Counted from the first letter of the stretch, positions 51,558 to 63,239 are shown. The stretch: DNA of 64,000 bases from Tubulanus polymorphus (GCF_964204645.1 NC_134035.1:820001-884000), one strand, 5' to 3'. The notes: generated by a model from the sequence alone, not told the origin. Made by a program: numbers and translations.

Positions 51558-51752
51558 TAAGCTAAGCATACATCGACAAAGCGACTGGAGACAACTAGTT
51601 GCTGAAACTGGAGATAGATGGACGCTAACCAGTCGTAAGCTCGCTTACATCGACACGTTCGAGCAACTGATTGTATCCAGCCAGTTGCTCTCATGCGCAA
51701 ACTACCCGGCAACTAGTTGTCTCCAATCGCAGTGTCGATGTAGGTTAGGGCT
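51558..51752. mobile_element. Foldback element with long inverted arms
   Basis: CATCGAC-AAGCGACTGGAGACAACTAGTTGC near the left pairs with GCAACTAGTTGTCTCCAATCGC-GTGTCGATG at the right. Internal CATCGACACGTTCGAGCAACTG repeats the terminal motif. About 195 bp, no coding capacity; the open frame over it reflects the palindrome. Confidence 0.65.
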
Positions 51753-51813
51753 TTACAGTGGCCTCCCTATCCGGGCAAATATTTGATATCGCATCTGGGT
51801 ACCCAGCCTACTA

Positions 51814-51925
51814 TAGCTGCAATCACACGACTGTTTTTGGCATGGGCCAAATTTGACTCGGGGGCCTGATCTGTGCCAATTTGACCTGGGCCAGATTTGG
51901 TCACAGGTTCAACATGCTGTACAGA
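51814..51925. repeat. TAGC-GATCACA family fragment
   Basis: TAGCTGCAATCACACGACTG, TTTTTGGCATGGGCC, TTTGACTCGGGGGCCTGATC. This matches the left part of the 22123-22465 element; the right end is absent. Confidence 0.5.
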
Positions 51926-52139
51926 ATGATATGTTGATGCTATCTCGTTTGAATCCTTGTCAAGGGGACCATGTCAGGATATTGAGTCAAGCAATGTGAC
52001 TAGGTTTGAATCTCTGAACGACATATTTATCTTAGTCTTTTCGCCAACAGTACTTTGTCCAAGTTTCTCTAGTGTAAAACTGTGCCACTTAAAAAAAGTT
52101 AATTTCTCCAGTTTTTTTCTGCGTTTTGAACGTTAATAT

Positions 52140-52560
52140 TTCCAGCTTGACTTACGTGAACCGCAGCGAAATTGTTCTATCGATCCGCTTGCCGCAGTCG
52201 GTTGCGAATTCTCGCGGCGTCGTCGGTACACGACACACGCGGCGACGAAATGTCAGAAATCTCATTATTTTCGTTCGATAATAACGTCTTCTATTGTTAA
52301 AGAGCAATTATAGTTTAAATCAACCGCGGAGCAGAGTTCAACGCTCGTCGTGAATAGAAAATCGTCGTCTTCGTCGTAGTAGTACGTCTGCTCGTACCCG
52401 CAGATGTCGTAATACGATTTACCACTGTCGTCGTCGGTGACGGTTTTTTATTCCGGGTGACGTTAGTCATTATTCTCCTGCGCCGTGAAATTTAATTGGT
52501 TTTTCGAAATATCGTTGAGCGAAATTTTGTTTTCAGGTCGCAACGCGATTTGTTCGTCGT
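52140..52560. other. CpG-rich block, possible cis-regulatory DNA
   Basis: Contains many CG dinucleotides (GTCGTCG, GCGGCGACG), no open frame of note and no similarity to the repeat families of the window. Similar blocks lie at 53330-53830, 57040-57480 and 60830-61300. Confidence 0.3.
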
Positions 52561-52721
52561 AAACTGTACTGGGGTTAATTCACTTGTTAAGTTAACAGAA
52601 AGATGTTGCTCTACCCTGATTTTTGAAGCTTTGTCAGTACTGGATGGCTCATTGATTCAATGAACTGAGTTTAGAAGTTTGAAATGTTTTCGCCTGACAC
52701 CAGTTTGCACACCAGGGCTGG

Positions 52722-52870
52722 GTTTCATAGATGTGCAAGCAAAATAGTCCCTGGGAACATTTCGAAATATGTCAGTTATAGCCATGGTTTCTCATTGTTA
52801 CAAGTGTTAACCAGATTTAGGAGTTATCCCTAGGGATAACTTCGATACTCTAGTCTATGAAACCGGGCCC
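52722..52870. mobile_element. GGGCCCGGTTTCATAGAC-family foldback element, copy 2
   Basis: Left GGCTGGGTTTCATAGATGTG, right CTAGTCTATGAAACCGGGC. CCAG occurs immediately on both sides, a possible 4-bp target duplication. The internal sequence matches 17151-17312. Confidence 0.7.
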
Positions 52871-52900
52871 AGAAACTTCAGAACACTTCCGTATCTTAGG

Positions 52901-53109
52901 CAGGGTGGCCACTTAACCTGGAAATCAGGGAAACATCAAAGAATTGAGTTGAGATTGTTAGATCGTGCATAAAATCAAACAATTTCAGTGTATATTTGAC
53001 TGTGTGTTAACCGATTGGATTCTTAGCAGATCAAGTCAGGGAAAACAGCGTCTATCTCAGAGAATAGTCAGGGAAAAAGTGAGTCAAATAAAAGTGGCGC
53101 CACCTGTTA
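52901..53109. mobile_element. CAGGGTGGCCAC-family element, copy 3
   Basis: CAGGGTGGCCACTTAACCTGG at the left, AATAAAAGTGGCGCCACCTG at the right, with the usual internal TTGAGATTGTTAGAT and GTCAGGGAAAACA strings. About 205 bp. Confidence 0.65.
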
Positions 53110-53329
53110 GATTATTCACATAATTCATGTTAATGCAACGCCACATCAAACATCGTTATTGTTACCTTCAACAGTAAGTTTCTTAATTTGGCTTTGAAAA
53201 ATTCATTTTCAATTGATTTCGGATTTGTTTCATACGATTTTAATCCTCGTCATAAATTTTACCGGGGGACAACAATCAGTCTTTATGTGACAGTAATCTC
53301 TGATAATATCAGACGTGTTTATAACAGGT

Positions 53330-53830
53330 AGAACAAACGTCGAACGACCGGCGCGGAGGAGAATTAACGCGAATTACCCGCGTATTATCAGCGATCGGAT
53401 TGACTGAGTAATCCACTCGAGGTCACCTCCCGGTTCGAGCCTCGTCGTCGTCGTCGAAGCCAAAATCCGAAATATTGTCGTTGTAATAAGCGTCGGCGAT
53501 AAACCGCGCTGACAAGTGATCGCCGTTTGAAAATTAATCAGTTATTTCGAAAAGAGCTTTCGAGGGGGTTTTCTTTTCGCGTGATGAATTATGATTGGGT
53601 AAGCCGACCGCGCCGCCGATTTCGACTGTGTGGTTTTATAAAAACTGTTTGAGATGAACCGGCGCGCGCGCGCGAACCCGCGCGTCCATTAATCTTCGTC
53701 GTCACGGCGATGACGGCGTGCGGTTTGAAAGGAGTTTCGGCAGCGTCGTAATCTCCGTCCAAAAACAAGTGAAACTTCACTCACTTTTCATCGTCGGCGT
53801 CGATGGCGATTTATTAATGAGCGTCGCTTC
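53330..53830. other. CpG-rich block, possible cis-regulatory DNA
   Basis: Dense CG dinucleotides, including GCGCGCGCGCG near 53660 and repeated GTCGTCG. Short AT-rich homeodomain-type cores (ATTAA, TTAAT) are interspersed. A 63-residue minus-strand frame here lacks any protein feature. Function is inferred from composition only. Confidence 0.3.
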
Positions 53831-54030
53831 TTTTCATCGCGTCTTAAAACCATGAATCATTATTAGCATGTAAATCTGTTTCTAAAAAGAAGATTTCGAT
53901 TTTTTTAGAATTGTAAAACTTTGTTGTGCTGCCTAATCAGTCAAAGTTTTAGTGGCGCCTGAGTTTACTTTTGTTGCTTCAGATTATGGCGTCCAACGTA
54001 ACACGGGTTTGAACAGGATTGCGTTTTGAG

Positions 54031-54300
54031 ACTATGGCTTCTTACCTGGTAATCGGAGAAAAATCGGGGAATTTTCTTTTCTCTCAAATGTCGAGGAATT
54101 TTGTAAAAAAGCTAAAAGACAGGGAAAAGTCAGGTAAATTTGTTGAGATTGATAAATCGCACGTCACCAGCAAATCAACCAGTTTCCATCTATGTTTTAT
54201 GTATTTGATTGTTTTAATGATTGCATTCTTACAGCGTCTTACAACGTCCATATCAGGGAATAGTCTGAGAAACAGCAAGTCAAATAAAGTGGCCATCCTG
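54031..54300. mobile_element. CAGGGTGGCCAC-family element, diverged copy 4
   Basis: The left end is degraded (CTTACCTGGTAATCGG); the right end AATAAAGTGGCCATCCTG is clear. Internal GTCAGGTAAATTTGTTGAG and ATATCAGGGAATAGTC match the family. Overlapping open frames on both strands are by-products. Confidence 0.55.
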
Positions 54301-54402
54301 AAGTACATATCCCTGTCCCGAGGCCCCATCGTTCATTGCTGAGATTGAACATGGTCACATCATGAAACTGCCATATTCCAAACCCCTATGATACTAGACC
54401 CT

Positions 54403-54878
54403 TTCCTGCTGATAGCAACGTTTCTCCTTTCTTGATGGCGTCGTGAGCCTCTAAAACATTCTTCCCTCCCTTTCCTACTGATAGCAACATTTCTCCTTTC
54501 TTGATGGCGTTGTGAGCCTCTAAAACATTCTTCCCTCCCTTTTCTGCTGATAGCAACATTTCTCCTTTCTTGATGGCGTCGTGAGCCTCTAAAACATTCT
54601 TCCATCCCTTTCCTGCTGCTAGCAACATTTCTCCTTTCTTGATGGCGTCGTGAGCCTCTAAAACATTCTTCCATCCCTTTCCTGCTGATAGCAACATTTC
54701 TCCTTTCTTGATGGCGTCGTGAGCCTCTAAAACATTCTTCCCTCCCTTTCCTGCTGATAGCAACGTTTCTCCTTTCTTGATGGCGTCGTGAGCCTCTAAA
54801 ACATTCTTCCCTCCCTTTTCTACTGATAGCAACGTTTCTCCTTTCTTGATGGCGTCGTGAGCCTCTAAAACATTCTTC
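54403..54878. repeat. 69-bp tandem repeat with open frames on the minus strand
   Basis: About seven 69-bp units (TTTCTCCTTTCTTGATGGCG, CGTGAGCCTCTAAAACATTC). On the minus strand two frames are open through the array; one reads KNVLEAHDAIKKGEMLLSAG plus KGG per unit, the other EECFRGSRRHQERRNVAISR plus KG(R/M). The array lacks a start with context, splice partners or a flanking exon, and 69 being a multiple of 3 explains the open frames. Probably a minisatellite, but a repeat-protein exon is not excluded. Confidence 0.85.
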
Positions 54879-55620
54879 CATCACAGAAGTATCGCGATAA
54901 TGCAGCGTTCTTCCTATGACTGTTTTGAACTCGATGCCATCGTGAAAGTCTTGTCACGTTTTCTTGCCTTTTCAGCCATTCTGAAGCTGAAGTTCGAATC
55001 CCTGCTAAATATGAATTATGGCAGCTATTAACTGCACAAACCATATAAAAAGCCTTTCAATGATAATTAATGAACGATATTTATTATTTTCTATCTGAGA
55101 CAATACTACTATACTGGAATCTCTCTCTCTTTCTCGCTCGCAAAGTGTGTAGAGCTATTTATTACTGGATGACAATGATTTAGATGGTGATTTAACCGAG
55201 CTAACTTTGGTCAACAATGATGATTTATCATGAAATAATTCATGCATTGTTAGGCCACACGATGTGCGCGCATCTTTTTTGAGAAATAGTTTCTTTTCAA
55301 ATATAACTCGCAGCTTTCAATACATTCACTATATTGACTTATATCCGGCTTGGGCCTCATTTGGGGAAAGTAATGGCTATTTCCTCTGAACAATCAGTGA
55401 CAGGGGAATTTCTGCTGAGGATCCAAATATATCTGAAAATTACGAAAGATACGAAATCTAAGATTTCAATACTCAGTCATGATGTCTCCCTCTTTGTTTT
55501 GAGTTCATTATAATGTTAGCATAATTCTTTATTATAGATAGCTTAACAGCGAAAAAACAGTGAAAAAAGTGCCCCAGAACCTTATTTGTCTTGACTGCTT
55601 CAATTTCTAGATCGGGACAT

Positions 55621-55911
55621 TAGCTGTGATCACATGGGTGTTTTTGGCCGGGAACAACTGTTCACATGGGTGCCAAATGGGCCCGTGCCTGTTTGGCCCA
55701 GGTCTGAGCCAAATTTTAGCACTGGTCAAATTATTGCATGTGAATTGCAGCTGGTTCCGGAAGTGACTCACTTAGCTTTGTTTAAACATTGTTTAGTATG
55801 GAGTGAGTGGATTACATGTGAACATGTGCTCTTAGGCACAGGCCAAATATTTGACACGTGGCCTGATCTGTGCCAATTTGCCCAAATCATCTCCGTGTGA
55901 TAGTGGCTTTT
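55621..55911. mobile_element. TAGC-GATCACA family element, second complete copy
   Basis: Left TAGCTGTGATCACATGGGTG, right CTCCGTGTGATAGTGGCT. Internal GGCCCAGGTCTGAGCC and GCACAGGCCAAATATTTGAC. About 290 bp. The 88-residue open frame inside it is repeat-derived. Confidence 0.65.
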
Positions 55912-56536
55912 GTATATAAATTGTACTCAAGTCACGAAATGAAACAGTGAAATTAAAGTCCTTGTCCTGAAATAATGTCAGGTTATGATAGAATACGGCT
56001 TTATTATATGAAGAATGGCCTCATCAACGAGCAATTCATAACACATCTATTATAGACTCTCTTATTCTACATGATGCATGCGGTCTTTATTACGTGGTCA
56101 TTTGTTTCCGCGCTGATCAACTTAAAACCGATAAATTTCAACGCGCGCGCGAAGAGAGAAAGTTGTTCTTATTAATTTCCAGTGACGAGATATTTTTCAC
56201 GTCACTATTCTAATTGGTGTAATAACAGTGAAAAAGACTGCCCGGGATTTCTGTTTGTGCTTACCCCATGGGCGTCACCAGAGTGGGGTAAAGGGAGGTG
56301 CAAACATTCAAGCAATTCTCAACCCCTTTAAAAAATCCTTGTGAAGCCCCTGACCCTGTACTGCTTTTTATTAGGACGTCCCAATAAAGGCACCTATTAC
56401 TATTGATATAAGACAAATCACAAATGACAGGATAACGTCGTATTGAGACTCCGTAGTGTCCTGAAACTTGTTCAGGTTTCATGCAACGTTAGTCGTCTGT
56501 TTTGGATTGAATTCAAGCAATATCATCACAATCAAT

Positions 56537-56655
56537 ATGGCTGACTGGTAGCCATATTGGATGGCTAAATTGTAGCCATATTGGATGGCTGAATGGTAGC
56601 CATATTGTATGGCTGGATGTTAGCCATATTGTATGGCTGAATGGTAGCTGTATTT
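56537..56655. repeat. 24-bp tandem repeat
   Basis: Four to five units of GTAGCCATATTGGATGGCTG-AATG, with GGAT/GTAT variants. A single further unit occurs at about 56764-56795. Confidence 0.8.
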
Positions 56656-57039
56656 GATTCTCGAAGTACATTTCATGTTCTTGCTGGAAGTTTTTGACGT
56701 CGGGTCTTCATTTTTACAAATGAAAGTGACACAATACCTGTCGCTTTTAGTCATCTCGGTGTTCAAGATGGCTGACTTGTAGCCATATTGGATTCTTGAA
56801 CTACATTGTTCGAATGCCCTGCAGAATGCTGAATCTTCATTCAATAGTCAATTCAATTCAATAGTCCATTATTTAGTATCATCTAAACGATACTAAAATA
56901 ATGGCTAATGTCGACTGATGCCATCGTAAAGGGTCAAGTCTGTCATTGACTCGTGACCCTGTTTTTGGAATTCTGAGTCTCTGCTGGTGGTATTCATATC
57001 GTACCAAACATAATAGCTACATACCACAACGAGCGAATA

Positions 57040-57480
57040 CAATACCATAACGTGGGTGTGTCGACTTTAGCGCGTATACCGCGCCATCGTCGTACTATTG
57101 GCGCGTTTGATGAAAGAGAAAAAAAAACGACGTTTCGACTCGCGTTGAATATCGAAAAAAAGTTGTCATTTATATTTTATATAACACAATCGACTGACGA
57201 TACATATAGTAAACTAATATTGTCGCTGCGTCGTAGACAAAAGCGACGTAAACGTCGAACGAGAAGACTATAGACAAATCGCCCGGTTTTGAAGTAAACT
57301 CATTATTCTCGTCGGGGCATTGTAACTTCATAATAATCGAGTCGACCTATATTAGTGTAGTATATTGTTATGCCAACCGCGCGTGGTAATTCGGTTACTA
57401 TTGTTGTTTAGGAGACACAATGTGACATCACGATCCCCGTCCTACGACAACGACGACGACGACAACACTATAGAGAGGAT
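57040..57480. other. CpG-rich block, possible regulatory DNA
   Basis: Contains TCGTCG- and CGACGACGAC-rich sequence with two short open frames (57052-57273 and 57365-57649) lacking domain features. Composition differs from the AT-rich surroundings. Confidence 0.25.
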
Positions 57481-57845
57481 AATCATTTTTGAACAGTTTC
57501 GAACGGTTTTCTCGACGTTTTTTTGTTGCGTATCCCGGATAAACTGTATATACTTTAGTAGAATCTGTAACCGGGAAATTCTAGGTGAGGATCGTGATTT
57601 TAGTGATATTTACGTTTCAGTCGTAACAATAGCGGGGGTAAGTGTTTAATGAAGTGTGATAAAGTGGAGACTCCGCCTTAATCGCTACCGGTCAATTTCA
57701 TTTTGCCTTCTTGGATTTTTTTTCAAATGTTAATGAGCCCAACACTATCAGATAAGATGGTGCCAGAGCAGCCAACTGTTCCTGATTTTCAGTATTTGTT
57801 ACTGTTTTATGAAGAGAAATACTGATTTGATTTGTTTGATGCTTA

Positions 57846-58125
57846 CAGAAATATGAAAGATGTTACTGAGGGTCTTACAGTTGATTACTGATTAATTTGC
57901 ACAGAAATATGAACGATGTTACTGAGGGTCTTACTGTTGACTACTGATTAATTTGCACAGAAATATAAAAGATGTTACTGAGGGTCTTACTGTTGATTAC
58001 TGATTAATTGGAACAGAAATATGAAAGATGTTACTGAGGGTCTTACTGTTGATTACTGATTAATTTGCACAGAAATATGAAAGATGTTACTGAGGGTCTT
58101 ACTGTTGATTACTGATTTATTTGAA
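57846..58125. repeat. 56-bp minisatellite, second locus
   Basis: Five units matching the 56-bp array at 27874-28690 in the same orientation (ACAGAAATATGAAAGATGTT, ACTGAGGGTCTTAC). Unit ends here read TTTGCACAG rather than TTTGAACAG, so the arrays have diverged in phase within each locus. The right flank CATATTTCAATGAA...AGCACTTTAGCAGA parallels the flank at 28707-28800. Confidence 0.9.
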
Positions 58126-58199
58126 AATTTTCTTATTTCATATTTCAATGAAATTTTACTGAAAAATTTCAATTTGCTACTGATAGCACTTTAGCAGAG

Positions 58200-60170
58200 G
58201 TTGGCAGCCCTGAGTTGTTATCGCTGTAATTGATTTATTCGTCAAAAACTGACCATAAATGTTGGATTTTTGTTTGTTGGCTTCATTCAATTGATGTTGA
58301 CCTTTCTGAAAGTCAAGCATCTGCAAAAACTGTTTGATAGAATGCTGAATGGAAAACACCGTCCGGTTAGGTGAAAAGGTTTTATGCTGTAATAGTACAA
58401 AGTTTGAATCCCCAGAGGTTTAACGACTACCCAATGTCGGGATAGTCATATAAACCCGTATACACGTATTGTAAGAAAAAGAGTTTCTTTTCTTCGTGTT
58501 CAATGTTTGTTTTCGATTTTTAGCCGTCGAAGACGCATTCCACAAAAACCGGAATAATTGAATCTACGCGTTTCTCGTCCTTTATATCGGCACGTTGAAT
58601 GCGCCTATTGTCAGTTATAAGGCTGAAATAACCACATTTCTGGCACCGCGATATATCTACATGTGTACCGGGGGTATATATAGAATAATTTAGTATTAGG
58701 GTTTTGTTTATTTGGCATTATCTGAAGAGAACAAGAGTGAGTGAGAGAAAGAGAGAGGTTTCTTTCTTCGTTTCGGAATGATTCTTCTTTCTATTCACGC
58801 GATATACGGCATTCTTGCGCTTTGTGATACACATTTTTTGACCCGCTATATTTCTCTATGACTCGCCAGTTTTGAATGTAGAAATTCCGTCATTATTTGG
58901 TTATTCGAACGAGGAAGTAACGCGCTGTGACGTTGATTGGGTTTTGGACAACAACAAAAAAACATTTAAAATCAGTGGAAGCTTATTTTGATTTTACAAG
59001 TTAAGACCAGTCTCAAGCCTAACTAAGGGTCACATCAAACGTGTTCTATCTCTTAAGATGGATCGGATCTGAACGGATCTTATGTGACCAGAGTGTCTAT
59101 TTAAGGCCGATCTAAAGGTCGTAGCCAATGAACGGCGATGTGCACATCACATGACCTACGTGTTCAGTTCAACATGATCGTGGGACTCAGTTGACCTGAG
59201 TGTAGCCGAGATCAGTTTTGGTCGAGTTGGCTCGACTCGACCTCGCGATACGACCTGAGCGTTCTTAGGAACAAATTGCAGACGATCAGATTGGATTGGA
59301 TCTTAGTGTTTGGCTTTAAGCTAGTTTTAGTTCTATACTCAATCTAATGACAAGGCCAGTATAGGCTCATTTTTGGTTATATTACCAATTTAACTACAAG
59401 ACTAATCTAAACTTAATTTTGTTCTATGGCGAATCCATCAATTTAGACCTGAATCTAGAGCCAAAGTAACCAGTGGAAGCCTTTATAGTTTTATACCGTT
59501 ACACATCTCATGAACGTCTTAAGATTTAAAACCATTGCTGGGCAACTGGACTCATCTTCCCAGTCCGTCAGGTCATGGACTCTAAAACTACACAACTATA
59601 TCTGTACTTCGATTTCCGATTTCCAAATCAATCCCCGGGATGTTAGATAAGAAATGACATTCCTTCGGGTATTTGAGAAGGAATTCTCTCGTCCTTTCTG
59701 TTGATGATGAAAAAAAAAAACAGTAACGAGTTACGTAGAAGCGAGTGTACACTCGGTACACTCGCTGCGTGTGTCGTGTGTCACTTGTTTTACGACAGAA
59801 ACACACCACCCATTGTTGATTCAAATATTGTTACCGGAACAAAACAGGAATCCTGGGTAAACAGCTTGTCATCGGATTTATCAGTGCCGCCGTTCGCAAT
59901 ATTGCGTTTAGTGTTTTTCCTGCGTATACAGCACGTCGCGTAGAGATTCCTCTCGCTGCCCTAACCGGCCTTACCCCGTTTATAAAAATAGCAAGCTATA
60001 ACTCGTTTCTGAGATGACATCGTATGAAAAAAAAAGACGCTCGCAATCTGTGTTCGTGAGCAGTTTGTAAGTGTCTCGGCCTGTTGTTCAGATATCAACG
60101 ATTGATAGTTATTACACAGCTTCTTACACAGGCGTTCACAATGATCCATTAAAAATCCCTGAAACAAATT
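58200..60170. other. Gene-free region with repeat fragments
   Basis: No supported gene. GA-rich simple sequence occurs near 58738-58762. CG-containing sequence occurs at 59040-59290, and 59606-59645 holds an inverted fragment of the GGTGTCCCTTA repeat (see 7465). A short palindrome GAGTGTACACTCGGTACACTC lies around 59742-59763. Confidence 0.4.
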
Positions 60171-60177
60171 GTAAAAG

Positions 60178-60601
60178 CAGGCTGGCCACTTGTGTGGTAA
60201 TCGGGAACAATTTCTTTTATTTAAAAAAGTCAGGGAATAATCAGGAAATTTAATACAAAAAAGCCAAAAACTTAGGGGATAGGCAAATTTGTTGAGATTG
60301 CTAGATCACGCATAAGATCAAACAGTGTCCGTCTATGTTTTACGCATTTGATTGTGTTCATCGATTGGATTCGAAGCAGATCAAGTTTGGGAAAACAATG
60401 TCAGGGAATAGTCAGGGGCCAGTTCCATAGTCGAGACTTACGACCAAAAGTGGTCTTAAATCTTAAAACTGATCTGAAGTTATTAGATTGGCTATATATT
60501 GGAACAAAGTTTGTCTTAGACCGGTCTTAAGTCTAAGCCCTGTCTATGGAACCGGACCCAGGAGAATAGCTAGTCAAATAATAAAAGTGGCGCCCCCTGT
60601 A
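60178..60601. mobile_element. CAGGGTGGCCAC-family element split by a nested insertion
   Basis: Left end CAGGCTGGCCACTTGTGTGG, right end AAAGTGGCGCCCCCTG. The family sequence runs to GGGAATAGTCAGG at 60412 and resumes with AGAATAGCTAGTCAAATAA at about 60563. The interruption is the element listed next. Confidence 0.7.
60413..60562. mobile_element. Foldback element nested in the 60178-60601 element
   Basis: Starts GGCCAGTTCCATAGTCGAGA and ends CTGTCTATGGAACCGGACC, inverted. CAGG occurs on both sides (GTCAGG before, CCAGGAG after), consistent with a 4-bp target duplication. The left half matches 24945-25010. Confidence 0.7.
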
Positions 60602-60829
60602 GAGATTCTATATCTTCAATAACATTTTTATATATAGGTGAAAATGATCTGTTGATAATTTGAGTTCTCAAAACAAGTCGATGACGTGGTCTACCCATGT
60701 GTTTCATAGATATCCGCTTTCTAAGCGTAGTGTCATCCGTCCTCTTGTCCGCATACTTTTCTCGACCATTGTTATTCGTCCTGAGTTCGTTTTCGTCTTT
60801 CTATATTTTTTTTTCGTCGAACGACAATA

Positions 60830-61330
60830 CCCCGCGCCTGCCCCGAACAATGCCCCGTGCCCGGCCCGAACAATACGGCGACTAGGATCGACTGACTGAT
60901 GACTACTGCACTTCACAACAGAGACATCGGCATCGGCGTGACAACAACAACAAACGACTACGAACTGAATAAAAAATGGAAAAAAAAATAAAAACTCCCA
61001 TTGTTACGAGAGAGGGAGAGACTTTACTAGTTTACTATGGACGGTTTTGTGTAGATTTGTATATAATAGATACAAATAGGGCTCGAATTAGGCCACGGGT
61101 TATTGTGGACGAGTTCGTTTGTTCGTTCAATTGTATTGTTCTGGTGCAGGTTTCCATACATCGTCGTCATTTGCGTCATCATTAAGCATTTAATCATTTT
61201 TTATTTTCTTTTTTCTACGTTGCGCGCGGTGTACGACAACAATAGCGCCGAGTGAGCGAGCGAGCCCCCGAGTCACGAGCTCGGTTGAAAAAAATGTCGA
61301 TTCAATAGAGAGAGAAGGCAGAGGGCGATG
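60830..61330. other. CpG-rich block, possible regulatory DNA or untranslated exon
   Basis: CG-rich stretches (CCCGCGCCTG, GTTGCGCGCGGTG, GAGCGAGCGAGCCCCCGAG) with no frame having protein features; the 69-residue frame at 60976-61185 is unremarkable. It could be a promoter region, but no TATA box or donor is clear. Confidence 0.28.
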
Positions 61331-61809
61331 TAATTACTAATTCGGCGCGTTTGTTTTCGTCGAACATCATACTTATGAATAATAACAGCTCAGTTTTGAA
61401 AAGGGCGTAAAAATTTGCGCCTGATTTTTTTATTTTCATTCATTTTTTCGGTTTCATTCATTCGATTCGTTCGTTCGCTCGTGAGCTGCTCTCATTAATC
61501 TTGCGACGCCAACACTTTGGAATTTGTAACAAAAATACCAGTCGAGATTCCGCGATGGCGTTTTATCCTCAAATCTCTTATCGATAAGTTACTGATAAAC
61601 CGCAGGCTTCGATCATAAATCATCCATTGAACCGGTGAAAATTATTGGAAGACTCTTCGGTGTCGTCGGTGCGCTGACAGTCAGTTTTCACTCTGGTGGT
61701 GATTTTTGCGCCAATGAATGTATGTTGATGCGCAATATGTAGATTTGTTGCGCTGTTCAACTGGAAACCACTTAGTACAATGTGCGCCTCACCTTCCAAA
61801 TATAACCCC

Positions 61810-62000
61810 TTAAACAGTGGCTTCCACTTGCCTTAAAATCAGTGAAAAGTCTGGTTAATTATTTCTTTTAAAAAGTCAGGGAATTTTAGTGACGAATGAG
61901 GGATTTAAATGTGAATGTGTTCTCAATCAGGCACAGGCCAAATATGAGTCTGGCCTGGTATGGGCTTATTTGACCCGGGCTTAATCGGCTACTGTACTCA
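61810..62000. repeat. Fragments of two dispersed families
   Basis: GTGGCTTCCACTTGCC... AAAGTCAGGGAATTTTAG at 61817-61888 belongs to the CAGGGTGGCCAC family. GGCACAGGCCAAATATGAGTCTGGCC with CGGGC...CGGCTACTG at 61930-61993 belongs to the GATCACA family. Both are partial. Confidence 0.45.
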
Positions 62001-62164
62001 TCAACTCATAGGAATATAGTCCCGAGTTTACTATTTAGAAACATATTATCTGCTCAGTTTTATCGCCTTACTTAAACCATGCTGAAAACTGTTTCTCTTT
62101 TTTCTCCAGTTCGATGAAAGCACAGTCATTCATGCTAAACACGCCACGATCAAGCTGAACAACC

Positions 62165-62445
62165 TCCCCCTCTCACTGCCTCTCTCCCTTCTCACTGCCT
62201 CTCTCCCTTCTCACTCCCTCTCTCCGTCCCCTTCTCACTCCCTCCCCTCTCACTCCCTCTCTCCCCTCTAACTCCCTCTCTCCCCTCACTCCCTCTCTCC
62301 GTCCCCCTCTCACTCCCTCTACCCTCTCACTGCCTCTGTCCTCTCTCTCCCTCTCTCCCCTCTCACTCTCTCCCCTCTCTCCCTCTCTCCCCTCTCACTC
62401 TCTCCCCTCTCTCTCACTCTCCTCTCTCTCACTCTCCTCTTGCTC
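62165..62445. repeat. Polypyrimidine (CCCTCTCT)n low-complexity tract
   Basis: About 280 bases made almost only of C and T on the + strand, with CTCACTCCCTCTCTCC units. It may adopt non-B structure. The minus-strand frame rich in Arg/Glu over it is spurious. Confidence 0.9.
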
Positions 62446-62958
62446 CACCATCCGTCGTATAAAACCCCTGTGTGCGTTATTGATATGAATTGTCTGGCGA
62501 TGTTTGCGGCTAGTTCAAGCATCAAATATACGCAGGGAATTGAATTTCATCTCGCGCAACAATAGCCGTTCGGCGTTTTCTATAATTGCGATTGGTGAAC
62601 CGATCGATTTCGTTTTCTACTACAAAGCATTTGTTCGTTCGTTCATTCAACGCAGCTCGATCGGCATTTTTGTCTCGTTTTCTCGTGGAACGTCGCTGCA
62701 ATCTGGCATTTTTAGGATCAACTGCGTTCATCCTTATAGAATGATTCTGATAGTAGCTTTCCATTAGCTCTTGGTGGCACAAATTATAACCACTGAATAT
62801 AAACAACTGATATTTTGTCATTTGGAGGGAAATAGGTATTGGTAATAATACACACAGTTTCATCCATCAAACCGTTTGGGAATGTTGGGAGAAATTATGC
62901 AAAATTCCAGAGAATTTTTCCCCACTCTACTAATCGATGCTCGACCTTGTTACTTGAT

Positions 62959-63036
62959 AATGACATCACAGGGAAAGCCCTTCAGAAGGACATCACTTGG
63001 AAGCCCGATAGAAGGGCTTTCCCAGTGACGTTCTTT
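62959..63036. repeat. Hairpin of about 75 bp
   Basis: GACATCACAGGGAAAGCCCTTC pairs with GAAGGGCTTTCCCAGTGACGTT with few mismatches. It lies in otherwise structureless sequence. Confidence 0.7.
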
Positions 63037-63239
63037 TCGAGAACATGCCTAAAATGTTACCTACATCTGTTTTTTAATGCTCATGAAATTCTGCTGCATT
63101 GACAAAGGATAGCAGAGTTTCTATCTGGTAACACAGTAGTTAGAGTCGACCCATCGTATTTTGCTGGGATTTTGCCTATGATTATCTATGTGTGATACTA
63201 AAATCTCTGATTTGAAGACATCTTACAATCATTGATTTA

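Noticed and set aside
54360-54884. 174-residue minus-strand repeat protein
   Set aside because: A second minus frame is equally open because the unit is 69 bp; no promoter, start context or exon signals. Kept as a repeat, with the coding option mentioned.
54961-55010. tRNA B-box-like GTTCGAATCCC, possible tRNA or tRNA-SINE
   Set aside because: No A box at the right distance, no acceptor stem and no cloverleaf can be formed around it.
62319-62525. Arg/Glu-rich minus-strand frame
   Set aside because: Direct translation of the polypyrimidine tract at 62165-62445.
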